Below, in pieces: positions 42,129 to 54,199 of a DNA stretch of 64,000 nucleotides. A program made the translations under genes and the position numbers. This stretch comes from Clarkia xantiana subsp. parviflora (Eukaryota > Streptophyta > Magnoliopsida > Myrtales > Onagraceae): positions 39,316,819-39,380,818 of the forward strand of contig JAPTYO010000008.1 of NCBI GenBank assembly GCA_036873135.1, given 5' to 3'. The notes under the pieces are model-generated. The model was given only the letters and a program-made list of their open reading frames with translations. It made no database searches and was not told the origin of the DNA. Numbering within the stretch: the first letter of the stretch is position 1; each line of letters begins with the position of its first letter.

Positions 42129-44180
42129 GAAAACTAACACATTGATGGTTATGCAAAAATTAGGTAGATAATAACATTTTGAGAAAGAATTGCATACATC
42201 ATATATCTATTAAGATTGAATCCGACAAATAATGAATCATCAGTCATCTAAACCAACCGACTACCAGTAAACCAGTGGATGATGGCTGTGAAAGAGTTCA
42301 CATTATCATCGTTTTCAATCCAATAGATCAGTCTTTTAAAACGGTTTTAATCGCAAATTACCGGAACGAGAATTTTAAAACAAGCATACCCGATCTTGGC
42401 TTTCCCAAGGCCCTTTGTATTTTGGGAAATATTCCGATGAATTTACTCATGCATATATAATTCTACTAACCATGTATATTATCATACGCAAGTAACATTC
42501 ATCAAACAAATCACACTCATGCTTACGCGTCATGCGTCTAATGTTCCGAGGAACTCATGCTTGCATATATAATTCTACTTCCATGTAAATTATCAAATGC
42601 AACTACATCCCCAACATTCTAGCATATGTGTCAAACATGTAAATTCCACAACAATCGTACATATTTGGCGACTGGTCTTCAGATTTAAAATAATTATAAA
42701 CATTAGGGGGCTGATTTGCAATTCATGCTTATATTCAATTACACAACATTCTAGACATGAATCCTAGGCATTTACAACCATCACAACATGTCTATCCTAG
42801 TGCGCATTCCATATATTTAACCAGGGCTCCGCCCACAACTAGCAATGTCCAGCTAGCTTGACTTTGTCAAGACACCATTTCTAATCATGCATTAATATAT
42901 ATTGAATAATAAACAATTGCAATTCAGCCCACTAATTATACCAGTCCCAAAAGCATGTATCTCCGAGATCCATCCCTATAATCGAAACAAGGCATAAAGG
43001 TTAGCAACCCTATGAGCACTGTGTAGTCCATTTAGAGGTTCAAAAATATTTGGATTTTAAAACTTGACCACCCTATTTTATTTAATTGACTTGAATTCGA
43101 TTTTGAAAATCATTTCGGTTCAGTCGATTTTGGTTCGGTCCGGTAAATCCGGTTCGGTTCGGCCCGATTTTAAATTTTAAAATTTGGTTCGGTCCGAACC
43201 AATCCGATAAAATAGGGTTTGGTTCGGTTCAACACACAAAACCGGTTCGGTTAGATCCACTTAATTACCCCGGTTCGACCCGACCCGATTTGGTCAAACC
43301 GATTGAGAAAACCCAGTTCGATTTAAATCCGTCCCAGTTTAATATATACTGGACCGGCCCAATAATTTAAAATTTTAAAGGTTGGGCCGAAATGTTTACT
43401 TGTGGCCCAAGTAGGGTTTTAAAGTCCAAAAATAATTTTCTTAACCAGCAAGTATCATTAAATATGTAAAATAATTTCAAATATTAAATATGTATTTCGG
43501 CCCTTATTAAAACATATATATATATATATATATTGCTAAGATTCTATCTATAAGATTAAATCAATCAACAATATATATATATATATGGAAAAATCGGCTA
43601 CTATATAATATATTTATTTATTTATTGTCAATATCTTAAATAGGGTGACAAATATACTGACAATATATTTCATCAATCTTTTAGGCAATAAAATCTATCA
43701 ATAATACATTTAACCCTATTAAATATTTAGATATATTGATAGTGATATATATTTCTATATATTTATGTGAATCTATCCTAATGTTCCCAATTATAGATAT
43801 ACTGTTACCTTAATTAAAAAATAAAATATGGTAAACAATATTATTTAATATGGTGGCCGAAATATCCCTTGGTGCTTAAAAATTAAAATTTTACCTTGTA
43901 ATTTACCTAGGGTTTTGGCCAAAACACTAAAATTGGGAACAAGTGGTCAAATTTTAAGATCAAATTTTTAATAAGATCTACCATCCAATGTTTGATTTTG
44001 ATAAATATTACTCTTTTCTTGAAGATCATGAACATCAAATTAACCAGGAATATCATAAAAATTTCGGTTTCATCAAGAACCCTAAAAATTGAAAATTTTG
44101 AAAACTTTCTTTTAAAATTTCGGTTTTCATATTTAAATTTCAAGAACATCAATTTATCAAAATCATGAACTCCTAACACA
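42129..44180 (-). other. Long untranslated leader of Copia element H
   Basis: AT-rich, with TA microsatellites near 43520 and 43575 and GGTTCGG-type repeats at 43120-43330. Bases 42570-42800 match, inverted, the 5' sequence of element I (50848-51010). No gene seen. Confidence 0.6.
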
Positions 44181-44194
44181 GGCTTTGATACCAT
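44181..44194 (-). other. Primer-binding site of Copia element H
   Basis: The minus strand reads ATGGTATCAAAGCC directly after the LTR end, the typical initiator-Met tRNA site of Copia elements. Confidence 0.85.
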
Positions 44195-44796
44195 TGTTAG
44201 ATTAGGGAGAGTAATCACAACAGATATTAAAAACTAGGTACATTCTAGTAATCGGAATTACGCAGCTGAAGATTCACACATACCTTTAGGATGATCCGTA
44301 GACCCAAGATCTTTTCTAGAGGGAGTTCGCGATCCTCCAGTCGGGACCCGTAGAGGTTCTTGTTAGAGAAGTCCTACGTGGTGCAAGCTCCACAGCAAAG
44401 CCTCTGATCGATTCTTGGCACGGGGACAGATCTCTGGAGAGTTTTCTCGAAGGTAATTTGGCACACCCTTGGTGAGGGCTATGGTTCGGCCGAAACTAGG
44501 TATTAAGGGGGGTGAGTTTTTCTCTCTAAAACACTCTAATGAGGGAATTGTAATTAACCCTAAAAAATCCCCTAACACCTCTTATTTATAGGAGTAAAGT
44601 GAACAAAAGTCCACTTTACCCAACCTAGTAATTTCGGCCGGCCTATGTAATTGGGGAGGCCCAATTTTGGGCCTCCCGTGTCAATTGGGATTTGGGTCTA
44701 GCCCAATTACCCTATTGTGACATTTACCCAAGTTCATTAGGTAAACTATACATATTATGGGCTACCAATTACTGCGCCCATTACCATATGCTCACA
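44195..44796 (-). repeat. 5' LTR of Copia element H
   Basis: Plus-strand ends are TGTTAGATTAGGG and GCTCACA, length 602 bp. It differs from the other LTR by scattered substitutions and small indels, so the insertion is not very recent. Confidence 0.92.
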
Positions 44797-46589
44797 TTGA
44801 TATCATACCATTGCAAATCATTCACATAAGCATGCTCGTACATTTGATGTTTGTTGTGTACCAAACATGATGCATGATGATGATTTGTTTAGAATCCATG
44901 CGTAAGTCAACTCGCGTATTGTTAGACATACATGTATTTAAAATCATGATTGCATGTTGACTTGATCAATGTGAATGGAACTTGACTTTATTATTAACCA
45001 AATTAAATCTCGCTAAGCATGTACTTTGGACGATGATTGAGAACATAGTGAACTTTTGACTCTGAGGCCTTGCTTTAATTAATGCAGTTAATAAGAAAGT
45101 TGAGTGGAACATGTATGATTATGATGAGCAATGATTCTTGCATGCCTTTTTTGTATATGTTGATCGTTACATGGTGTTATCTCTTTTTGTGTAAAAGAAT
45201 GACATCAGTCATCAAAAGGATTGTTACTAAACTTTGTTGTGCGCTGAGGTTGAATGGTGATAACTCTTAGATCCGGCAGGAGAGAGTAGTACTTTCTCCA
45301 AATGCTAGAAATTCTAGAGACCATATCCAATGACATGGAAAAGCCTAAAGCAAGGAATGTGGCCCAGCAGAGGGGAGACCTAGTAGTCTATAAAGTCTTA
45401 AAGTGCAAAATTGCACCGCGTGTATCATTTTGTTGAGTGTTATGATGATGGTTTGTTCAAGGAATTTCAAGGTTATCAGAGTGCTACGACGCTTTGAAAC
45501 GACTTGAATACGAATTTTAATTTTCATTCCACAAAAAGGAAAGTATTCCCGATTTTGTGATTTGCCTCTTATAAGATGCACCTTCAACACTCCCTAAAAT
45601 TACATATTTTGCATATGATTGATATGATAGTTACACTCAGGCACGCTAGTAATATATTCACTGAAAGGCAGAAAATCTAGGTTGTAATTAGCTACTTAGA
45701 CGATTCGTGGAAGCATGCAAAAATGCACTTGTCTCACTCTGAGTGGGTACCACTCTAGAAAAAGTTGAGCGACTTCTAAAGCTAGAAGAGGAAATGCATA
45801 AGAGTGAGAGATCTCTAGAGGATTTGCATGTGGTGACTTCCTCCAAAGCCAGAAAGAGACTAAATAGATAATATCGTGGTAAGAATGAGGAGAATGATGG
45901 GTCCAGTCAGAAATCAAAGATAAATGAACTTAACGAGCGGAAGCGTCCGCACTATGTCCAAATGGCTAAGAAAAGTGCTATAGTAGTAGGTGATAGGTTA
46001 CTACTCAAAAAAATGTACTGCTCTGAAACGTCATGTATGTCTTGATGCTTAAACTAGTAGACTATTGAGTTTCTAGTTCGAGCAATTTGATCAACCTAAT
46101 CCTTTATGAGTTGTGACTCGTGATTAAGCCATGGACAAAAATATTTGTAGTTGATCTTCGAAAATCGAACTAAAGCATGATAGGTACGAAAGCTCGAGCT
46201 GCAGCCGAATGATTTGGCATTTGCAAGTTATGTCTATGAGACAACTGAGTCCACAATGAATTACTATTTGGTTGAATTGCTGATTTCAGTCTTTATTTCT
46301 GTTAGACCTAGTTTTTCATTTAAGATTTTATTGTATATCACAGTTGCATCTCGCAATGATTTATATATATCCAAATATTTTTTCGGAAGTTTGCTAGCGA
46401 CGTGACCGGAAGCCTTATATTTAGGCAACCATAATAAGTTCAAATTAAACATCTACTAGCCCATATTTGTTGTGGGGAGACATAAATATGTTTCATATCA
46501 CGTATATTTATTTGATATTCTACAGATGGCTAAGTGAGTCTTGTAAATCAATTGAATAGATAAAGAACTTGTGGTTCTCATATATGTTA
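44797..46589. other. Unidentified DNA between elements H and G
   Basis: It continues the target of H. A Lys/Glu-rich frame near 45755-45850 (plus, KVERLLKLEEEMHKSERSLE) is broken by a stop soon after and could be a Copia gag end, but this is a guess. Otherwise no gene. Confidence 0.35.
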
Positions 46590-46659
46590 AGACGGTGGTT
46601 AGCTCATCGAATTGAGTTGTAAAGATACGTCATATAAAGAGATATGTCATGTTAAGACG

Positions 46660-46870
46660 GTGGTTAGCCTCCCGAGAGCCTATCTCGCAAACATATTCAG
46701 AGCCTTCCGAGAGCCTATCTCACGACCATATTCAGAGCCTTCCAAGAGCCTATCTCGCGACCATATTCAGAGCCTTCCGAGAGCCTATCTCGCGACCATA
46801 TTCAGAACCTTCCGAGAGCCTATCTCGCGAACACACTCCGCGCCCTCCAAGAGCCTATCTCGTGAAATTT
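46660..46870 (+). repeat. Tandem repeats of about 35 bp in element G
   Basis: About six units with core GAGAGCCTATCTCGCGA separated by CCATATTCAGAGCCTTC. The core recurs in the longer array of element A (58190-59200). Confidence 0.88.
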
Positions 46871-47394
46871 TTTACAATGACCCCAAGTATGAATCTTGAG
46901 GAGAGGATATATGATATGAGAAACGTACAAGTTTTTCCATGATGACATTACAGGTATCATGATAGACAAGGGTACCAAAGAAGATCAAGTAAGGAAAAGC
47001 ATACACAAGGAAAGAGTCCATGACCAAGGAACCAAATAAACAACCACAAGCAGTTATCATAAGAAAGGCATGACAAAAAAACAAGTAGAGAAATAAAAGG
47101 ACACTCCGACAAAAGAGAAGAAACACGATAATAGGCAAACAAATCACAAGTCATACAAAATGACCTTTGAAGAAGAATTGCCTTACAAGTCGCACAGGCA
47201 ACCTCCGACAAACCTTACTGTCTTGCATGTCGCCCTCGCATGACCTATGCTCGCATCCGACTTGAACATCGTCAAGCACAACTCATGAATGGGACATCCA
47301 AAAAGCATAAAGGATACAACATCCGACAAGACGAGACATGGGAAAAAACCCGACAAGTATAGCCTAAACAAAAGGCAACTATAGCAACAAAGTG

Positions 47395-47525
47395 GCTATC
47401 AATCCACATACCCAGAAGTGGATATCATGTCCACATACCCTGAAGTGGCTATCATGTCCACACAACGCGAAGTGGCTATCATCTCCACACACCTCGAAGT
47501 AGTTATCATGTCAATACATCATAAA
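47395..47525 (+). repeat. Short tandem repeats, core GAAGTGGCTATCATGTCCAC
   Basis: About five units near 27 bp; the same family is expanded at 59835-60060 in element A. Confidence 0.85.
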
Positions 47526-47855
47526 ACGTCTGTCAAGAACATACATTGTGAAGACACTATCACGACCAAGAACATCAAAAGGCTACGCCTAGCCTTAGGA
47601 GGAGATTTAAAACAAAGGGAGAACCAATACCCTTCGCATACTCATCAAAGGAGAACGTGAAGAAATGATCCCCACAATGACCACAACCCCAATACTGGCG
47701 AAGGCTAACTAAAGGCTAACACGTTCTTCAACTCCGTGTCATAGAGCGAAGAGTCAACCTCAGCCTTTCAGCACAAATCAGCAATAGTAGTCCCAAGTAA
47801 GACTAAATGATCTCAAAATAGCAATAGTACAAAGAAAAAGTGAAGAAGAAATCGC

Positions 47856-48471
47856 TTACGGGAGCATAGATAGGACCCCTTGAATGAAACGCCTGGTTCC
47901 CTTAGGAGATTTGGAATGGGATATGCAGACTCCGGGGGCAACAGCGCTACGCAGGACGCGAACCCCAATCTCAGGGGTGTGCAATAAAGAATGGTTGTCA
48001 AAGTGATACTCCTTCAATCCAGCAAAAGGAGTCCACTCAGCACCAACAATGTCCCCATCAGTAAGGGAAACTAAATCTTCGCGACTCAAGACAGGGAGTC
48101 GGATTGTATCGGCAAGTTAGTAACCATTCATTCACAAGTTAAGTAATAGTAACAGACCTGAGACTCGGCCCCTCGACTGGGGGGGCAATGGATGGAGGAG
48201 AGGCATCAAGATCTATGGTCATCCCATCGCCACCCGCAAGACGCTTCCCTTTGTCAAGCAAAGGAAGCGCCTCTTCGGCCACTATCTCTTTATCACGAGA
48301 TGGAGTCGGCAAGTGGACACTCGAATGAGAGCCCCTCGTGGCTTTCTTCTTCTTGACAGTCGAGGGCCCGACCTCAGAGTCAGATCTCCACGTCTTGGAT
48401 TTTGAATGGCTCGAACTCTTTCCCACCGGGAGGACACGCTCAGTGACCAGGGGCGAGTGCCCTGACAACAT
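47856..48471 (-). pseudogene. Antisense-gene remnants of element G
   Basis: Two minus-strand exon-like frames are visible. 48139-48471 is Ser/Lys-rich (SSSHSKSKTWRSDSEVGPST, LPTPSRDKEIV) and resembles the first recognised exon of the E gene (VPTPSCHKEKEV). 47856-48089 has GDIVGAEWTPFAG and TPEIGVRVLRSAVAPGV, close to the second E exon (GDISVGKWIPYMTG, MPEVGVRVLHRSVPPGD). The coiled-coil exon was not recognised. It runs antisense to the element, as in A, D and E. Confidence 0.6.
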
Positions 48472-50074
48472 AAGGAAAATAATATGAGAAAAATTATAAG
48501 CATATCATAAAGGAAAGAGAATAGAAAACGAACATACTGGAAGCCTCTGCAACCTTCCCTGACTAAGAAGACTTCTTGACCTCAGGAGCAGAGTTGGAGG
48601 GTACCCTTTTTCGTGTTCAACTCAACGGTGCGTTCGGAACGCTCCGCCTGCACACTATACATTTTTCCATGAAACCAACCTACAAGGAGGAAACAAAAGA
48701 TGAATGAAAACAAGAGGATTAATGACATACCAGACTCATGAAAGGAAGGGTCAAGCGAATCCCCGCCTCATACAAGTCCACCTCGGACACCCAAGACACA
48801 GAATAATGAGATTTGATCCCATTGCTTTGATAAATGATCTTCATGGTCTCCTTGTCCAAAGGAGAAAACTCCCCAAAGGTGGACCAGCCATCCGAGCAAC
48901 CGACGCGAAGGTCGACCCTTACTTATGGAAGGGCGGGATACGCCCAATACGGGGGCAACCTCAACATCAAGCTACGGGGGCAAAACCGACACCCAAGAGA
49001 TCCGACCATCAAAGGGCGAGATACACCGCCAAAAGGAACAAACCCCAGAGCGTCACAAAGAGGACGAACTTTTAGCTTCCCCAAAAGGAGCAACGGTCCG
49101 ACACATCCGAAGGAAGGGTCAACCCTTAACATATGTCGATAAACCCCTTCGCACGTGGCGGGTAAGAAGAAAGCTTGTAAGCATTTTCACCCCCACTTTT
49201 ATGTAGAATGATTTGCAGGGCAAGGTTCAAGAGCTATACACACGTTCCAACAAGTGAAGGAAATGTCACACCTGTCAGAAGCTGTGGTTAAAAGACAACG
49301 CTCTCGCTAGTACAAGGGAGGCAGAACGTTGTGTCCCATCGAGGGACATAGCTCGCATCCTTGGGTAAAAGGGGGGGGGGGTCTATACTCTCACCCTTGC
49401 ACTTATGTTCATATTTATGATTTACATCTATAAGTGCACCAATGCCAGCCCTCATGCTTATGCTCACAACCCATCCATGCATACATACATGTTTATGCTT
49501 ACGCTCACGTGAATGCCCACACACACACTCCCATGTGTTCAAACATCTAGACATCCATGTACATGGTTGCCATATATTCCTGCATACATTCATGTCCATT
49601 ATTGCAGCATATGTCTGCACCTACTTCCATACTTGTGTTCCTACTTGCATGTATGCTAGTACACACCTTCATGTTCATGGTATATCCATATCTACCCAAG
49701 TTAGGACCCTATAGGCATGTATCTCACTTTCCCATACTTAGAAATTTTTTGGACCCAATTCAAATATTTTTTCCCGGCGTAGACTCACCCCATATGAAAT
49801 TGAGGTACATCGACTCATATCCATGATTGCATTGCATCCCTATGCACGTACGTATTTTTAAAGTGCATTCATGGAATGGTTGGATTTTTTGTTATCACAT
49901 CCATATTTTACGGACACGTGCCTAGGCACGTGCACATTTACTCTAACGTTTACAATTCCTCTATTTCAAGAAACGTAGGACAAGGCTCAAAAAATGCGCC
50001 TACGGACAAGCAAAGGTTTCACCAAGAGGTAAAGTCCCAGTTTCAAATTGTGCGTGTCATCCCATCATAAAATA

Positions 50075-50107
50075 GAGTCAATCAAGGGTTAAGCCATTGG
50101 TTGACTT
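50075..50107 (+). other. Hairpin beside the polypurine tract of element G
   Basis: GAGTCAA (50075-50081) pairs with TTGACTT (50101-50107) with one G-T pair and a 19-nt loop. GGGGGCATG and the LTR follow. Confidence 0.68.
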
Positions 50108-50116
50108 GGGGGCATG

Positions 50117-50819
50117 TGATGGATATACGCCCAATTTGAACCCGTTTTAGTTCGGACTGTCTTATTTTGATCACCCCACTTACGATTGCAAATCGAAACT
50201 TTGACCCGAACACTTCACCCGCAACGCTAACAGTCCGGACGAGCCAAAATACTCGTCCGGACTCATCCTTCGAACTCACCTAGGTGAGATCGGGCTGGCA
50301 ACCCGATCTCCCCTAGGGGAGACCGAGTTGGGCAAGCTAATTCGATTTAGGCCTTGGGGGTCGGATTTTCCGCCCGACCCCAAGAGCCTCGACCTCCCTT
50401 TCACCCGGCCTACGCTTAGCCAATTTTGCCCACCTCTCCATGCTTTAAGGGTTTAATCATGTTATTATGTGTCAAATGAGTACATTTAGGGATTAACAGT
50501 GTCATTAAGCCACCTTAATGACACCGTCGCCTATATATACTCCACAAGTTCCATTCATTCCAACAAGTTTACATCTTTGCACACTTAGCTCTGCCTTCTC
50601 TCTAGGATTTTATCTCTCTAGAGAACTCAGACTGACTTAAGCATCAGAGAGGGTTCACCGAGCACCACCCCCCCCCTCTCCGTGGTCGGTACTGCCCCAA
50701 TGGGAAGCGAAGGAACAGATCACCCAAATAAGCTAGACGGATCAGAAAAGAGAGCAATTAACCCGTAAGAAGTGCCACTCGGATCAGAGACCCGAGGACT
50801 CGAGGGACACGATCTAACA
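50117..50819 (+). repeat. 3' LTR of element G
   Basis: Starts TGATGGATATACGCCC, ends CGATCTAACA. TATATATA near 50532, the box GACTTAAGCATCAGAGAG near 50633, a C-run hairpin at 50657-50690 with one mismatch, and CCTAGGTGAGATCGGG-type palindromes at 50275-50335. Confidence 0.85.
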
Positions 50820-51189
50820 GGCAGAGCACTGGATTTCAATTAACGAGTTGCGCACTAGGATAGACATGCTATGATGGTTGTTATTGCCTAGAATCCATGT
50901 CTATAAGTTTGCATGATTGATTGATAGCATGAATTGCAAGTCAGCCCAAAATGTTTAAAATTGGAAATCAGTCGCCAAATATGCATGTTTATTATGGAGT
51001 GATCACGCATGACGCGTATGCATGAACGTGGAGGATGTAGCCCTATGTGATAATTTACTTGGATAGTAGAATTATATATGTCAGTATGAGTTCCTCAGAA
51101 CATTAGACGCATGACGCATATGCAGGGGACTGGATTTTTTCTTGGATGTGGCTACGTATGATGATTTACTCGTGTAGTAGAATTGTATA

Positions 51190-51850
51190 TCCAGTTGATC
51201 TGCATGCTAATCGCAGGGCGATCGGGGAAAATTGGGTTCTGAAATTGAAACTCACTGCCGATGGAAACGTTGAACGATACAAAACTCGACTTGTCGCGAA
51301 AGGTTATACCCAACTCCACGGATTGGACTTTTATGAGACTTACTCACCAACTGTGCGTTACACCACAGTCCGGGCCATTTTGGCCATGGTTGCTAGCCTC
51401 GATCTCGAGCTGCACCAGATGGATGTTAAGAGTGCCTTCCTTCATGGGAACTTGGAGGAAGAGATCTACATGGAGCAACCAGAGGGTTTCTCATCCCCTG
51501 GGAACGAACATGAAGTTTGTAAGCTCCAAAGGTCGATCTATGGACTTAAACAATCGTCTCAGAAATGGCACCGTATATTCCACGAGCAAGGCGTGGGCAA
51601 CGGATTCGTGAATCTTCACGAGGATCCATGCGTGTACATTAAGACCTCACGGTCAAAGTATGCCATATTGACGTTTTACTTCGATGACATCCTTCTTGCC
51701 GTGAACGATGTGAGTTGTTTGAAGAATTCAAAGTCTTTGTTAGCATTTGTATTTGAGATGAAGGACATGGGAGATGCTACTTATATCTTAGGCATTAAGA
51801 TTGCTAGAGATCTTGGTGCTCGTAGATTTTGTCGGAAGCCTATATCAACA
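51190..51850 (+). pseudogene. RT fragment of Copia element I
   Basis: Motifs in order: YKTRLVAKGYTQLHG, YSPTVRYTTVRAILAM, LHQMDVKSAFLHGNLEEEIY, YGLKQSSQKWHRIF and TFYFDDILLAVNDV, where the Copia YVDD motif appears as YFDD. The last part, EMKDMGDATYILGIKIARD, is normal, after which the frame breaks. RT copies RNA into DNA in the particle. Upstream pol is absent, so the fragment cannot act alone. Confidence 0.88.
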
Positions 51851-51984
51851 AATTGTTGAGAAGGTTCAATCTCTGTGATGCTAAACCCGTGGAAACACTA
51901 GTAGTATATGGGAGTGCGATGTCAAAGCGTGATGGCCAAAAGAAACTGGTAGAGTGTGAACAGATAAGAAGTGCAGAGTAGCTT

Positions 51985-52636
51985 AGTATGGTAGGAATTT
52001 TGATGTACCCGATGCAATGCACTCGTCCAGATATTTTTTACGATGTGGAATTAGTAGCGCGTTTCCATTCGAAACCCGGTTATCAAAATTTACGAGCCAT
52101 GAAACGAATAATGATATATATGAAAGGTACGGCAGACTACGGACTGTGCTATGATGGAAGTAAGCTTGAATTGGTAGGATATAGTGACGCCGACCATGGT
52201 GGTAATCTAGGTGATCGTAAGTCTACCTCAGCATGAGTGTTTCTCCTTGCCAATGTCTTCATCTCTTGGATAAGCAAGAAGCAGTCTCGCTGTCCACTAT
52301 GGAATCCGAATTTGTTGCTCTCTCAAAGAAGGCACAGGAGGCTGTCTGGCTAAGAGACTCTTGGCCGCCTTGCTTGGCGTCAAGGACGGGAGTAAGCCTT
52401 GGTGCATATACTCTGATAGTCAAGCTGCAATAGGGGCAGTCAAGAATCCGAAGTATCATAGTAGGATAAAACACATTGATATAAAATACAACTATGCGGA
52501 GAGTGTGGTAGAAGACAAGCTGATCACAGTCGAATTCATGCCTTCAGAAAACATGGTTTTAGATCCATTGACTAAAACCTTACGCGAGGATGTTTTCGAA
52601 AAGCACGTAAAACTACTTGGATTGCGTAGGATTTAG
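51985..52636 (+). pseudogene. RNase H fragment of Copia element I
   Basis: Pieces in shifting frames: YPMQCTRPDIFYDVELVARF, GYSDADHGGNLGDRKSTSA (first catalytic Asp region), MESEFVALSKKAQEAVWLRD (Glu), YSDSQAAIGAVKNPKYHSR (Asp) and an ending with PLTKTL. At least two frameshifts separate them. Confidence 0.85.
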
Positions 52637-53373
52637 AAGGCTTGTAATGTGACAGTAAAATTTATGGATTTGAAGTAATATTTGAATAAAATAATTGCTA
52701 TTTGATTTTATGATATTAACGACGTCATAATGGTAATATTATATTCGGATATACGGTATATAAACTAGTCGTTGGAGCGTAAAACCTCCTAATAAAATAT
52801 GTCGAATGTGGACCTTGCCATGTCACACGGACACGGTCCTCTTGATGGAAGGGAAACCTCAGTCATATCAAGACCGTCTAAGAGCCATGGTATTTCGAAA
52901 GAATAACCTTGTTATGCAAAACGATCATTTAGTCTTGGGGTACACGACATGATCAAAGTTTTTCAGATCGCCATGACGAACTTCGTACGTCTACTACCAC
53001 ATTCTGGGCTAGATGAGAATCAACGATATCATATGACATTCCCACTCCTTATATAAAACAAATTTAGGTTATGTTGTTGACGCGCACTTTACACTGCGCG
53101 TGCCATGTTCGACCATGGGGTCAGGCTCGGTTGTGTTAGACGGAATCTTCCAAGATTCTGAAGGACACAAACTTCTTCACCTTGAATGTTTGACTGATCC
53201 CGGGTGCTGAATGAAGCAGCACCCGAAGTACCCTTACCACTCGAACCTCCTCATGTCCAAGGTTGGGCTCAATTTTCGCTCCCGGGCGTACGAGCGTAGT
53301 ACTCGAACAAAAAGGCCAAGTGACCACGCTTTAGGAATCGGTTGAGTTTGACTAAGGTATGAGCAATGGGGAG
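52637..53373 (+). other. 3' untranslated region of Copia element I, up to the A insertion
   Basis: No gene. It matches bases 37400-37900 of element H in reverse orientation. The insertion point is after GGGAG at 53369-53373. Confidence 0.7.
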
Positions 53374-54157
53374 TGATGGATATACGCCCAATTTGAACCC
53401 GTTGACTTCCGAATCGTTTTATTTTTATCACCTTGTTAATGATTGTAAATCGAAACTTCAACCCGAACACTTCGCGAGAACACCAACGGTCCGAACGAGG
53501 CCGAAGCGCTCGTCCGGCCGAGTCAAACTCACCTAGGTTAGGTTGGGTGGCCACACCCGACCTCCCCTAGGGGAGATCGGGTGGACCAACCCGATCTCCC
53601 CTAGGGGGGATAGGGTTGGCCAACCCTATCCCCCCCTAGGAGGGGTTGGGTGACCTCACCCAACCCCTACCCTTGGGGGTCGGATTTTCCTCCCCCCCCC
53701 CAAGGGCCCCGGCACCATCCTCGGACTCCCATACTCGGTTTATTTCCGCCAACCTTCTCCGTATCCTAAGGTCTTAATTATGTACTTAAAGGTTAATTAA
53801 CTGTGTTTAAAGGTTAACGATGTCATTAAGCCACCTTAATGACACCGTTGCCTATAAATACCACACCTCCACTATTCATTTGATCATCTTGGCAAGTTGC
53901 ATCATGTTGCTCTGACATCTCTCTAGCTTTATCTCTCTAAAACCGTACTGAATTAGGCATCGGAGAGGGTTCATCAGGCACCACCCCCCCTCTGTGCCTG
54001 GTATTGCCCCTCTTGCAGGGCGCGAGGAGAAGAGAAGCTAAGAACGGAAGGACACGAGCTAGGACAGCATAACCCGAGAGCATCGAATCCGCAACATCTC
54101 CAGTGAGGAACGAGACTTGAGTCGACCGCCCGTTGACCCTAGACTCGGAACCTAACA
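53374..54157 (+). repeat. 5' LTR of element A
   Basis: Starts TGATGGATATACGCCC, ends GAACCTAACA. TATAAAT at 53853-53859 follows an inverted repeat TCATTAAG/CTTAATGA. The shared box AGGCATCGGAGAGGG is at 53955-53969 and a C-run hairpin CAGGCAC/GTGCCTG at 53975-54000. Palindromes on CCTAGG fill 53528-53670. Confidence 0.93.
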
Positions 54158-54158
54158 C

Positions 54159-54175
54159 TTGGCGCCGTCTGTGGG
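54159..54175 (+). other. Primer-binding site of element A
   Basis: TTGGCGCCGTCTGTGGG directly after the LTR, identical to element D. Confidence 0.88.
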
Positions 54176-54199
54176 CTTCGAACAGAAAGCCTGACAATC

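Larger units (their letters stand above)
36439..44796 (-). mobile_element. Ty1/Copia element H, full length but decayed
   Basis: LTRs of 601 and 602 bp are flanked by the 5-bp duplication TTGAT (36434-36438 and 44797-44801). The primer site is of the initiator-Met type. On the minus strand come a long AT-rich leader (42129-44180), an open gag frame, badly damaged pol with RT and RNase H remnants, then about 1.2 kb of 3' sequence shared with element I. The purine tract (minus strand GAGTGGGAGC) adjoins the 3' LTR. Protease and integrase motifs could not be recognised. Confidence 0.92.
46590..50819 (+). mobile_element. 5'-truncated Tat-type Gypsy element G
   Basis: Only the 3' part remains: short tandem repeats, antisense-gene remnants on the minus strand, a CATG-rich stretch, polypurine tract and 3' LTR. 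Bases 46900-50116 parallel 59200-62211 of element A throughout, including CAAGTCGCACA and CTCGCATGACCTATGCTCG phrases. The 5' border near 46590-46650 is marked by two copies of GTTAAGACGGTGGTTAGC 58 bp apart. No gag-pol motif is present. Confidence 0.75.
50830..53373 (+). mobile_element. Ty1/Copia element I, 5' part (interrupted by element A)
   Basis: Bases 50840-51010 match the leader of element H. Near 51180 the sequence jumps into RT, so gag, protease and integrase are deleted. RT and RNase H remnants follow, then a 3' untranslated region that breaks at the element A insertion and resumes at 63002. The 5' LTR is missing; the left edge abuts the LTR of G. Confidence 0.8.

Noticed and set aside
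45755..45960. Possible Copia gag end rich in Lys and Glu
   Set aside because: A stop interrupts it and no diagnostic motif is present.
49442..49826. Open frames rich in His, Met and Thr; similar ones at 257-521 and 61505-61813
   Set aside because: Low-complexity CATG/ACAT DNA conserved as noncoding 3' sequence of Tat elements, with no family motif.
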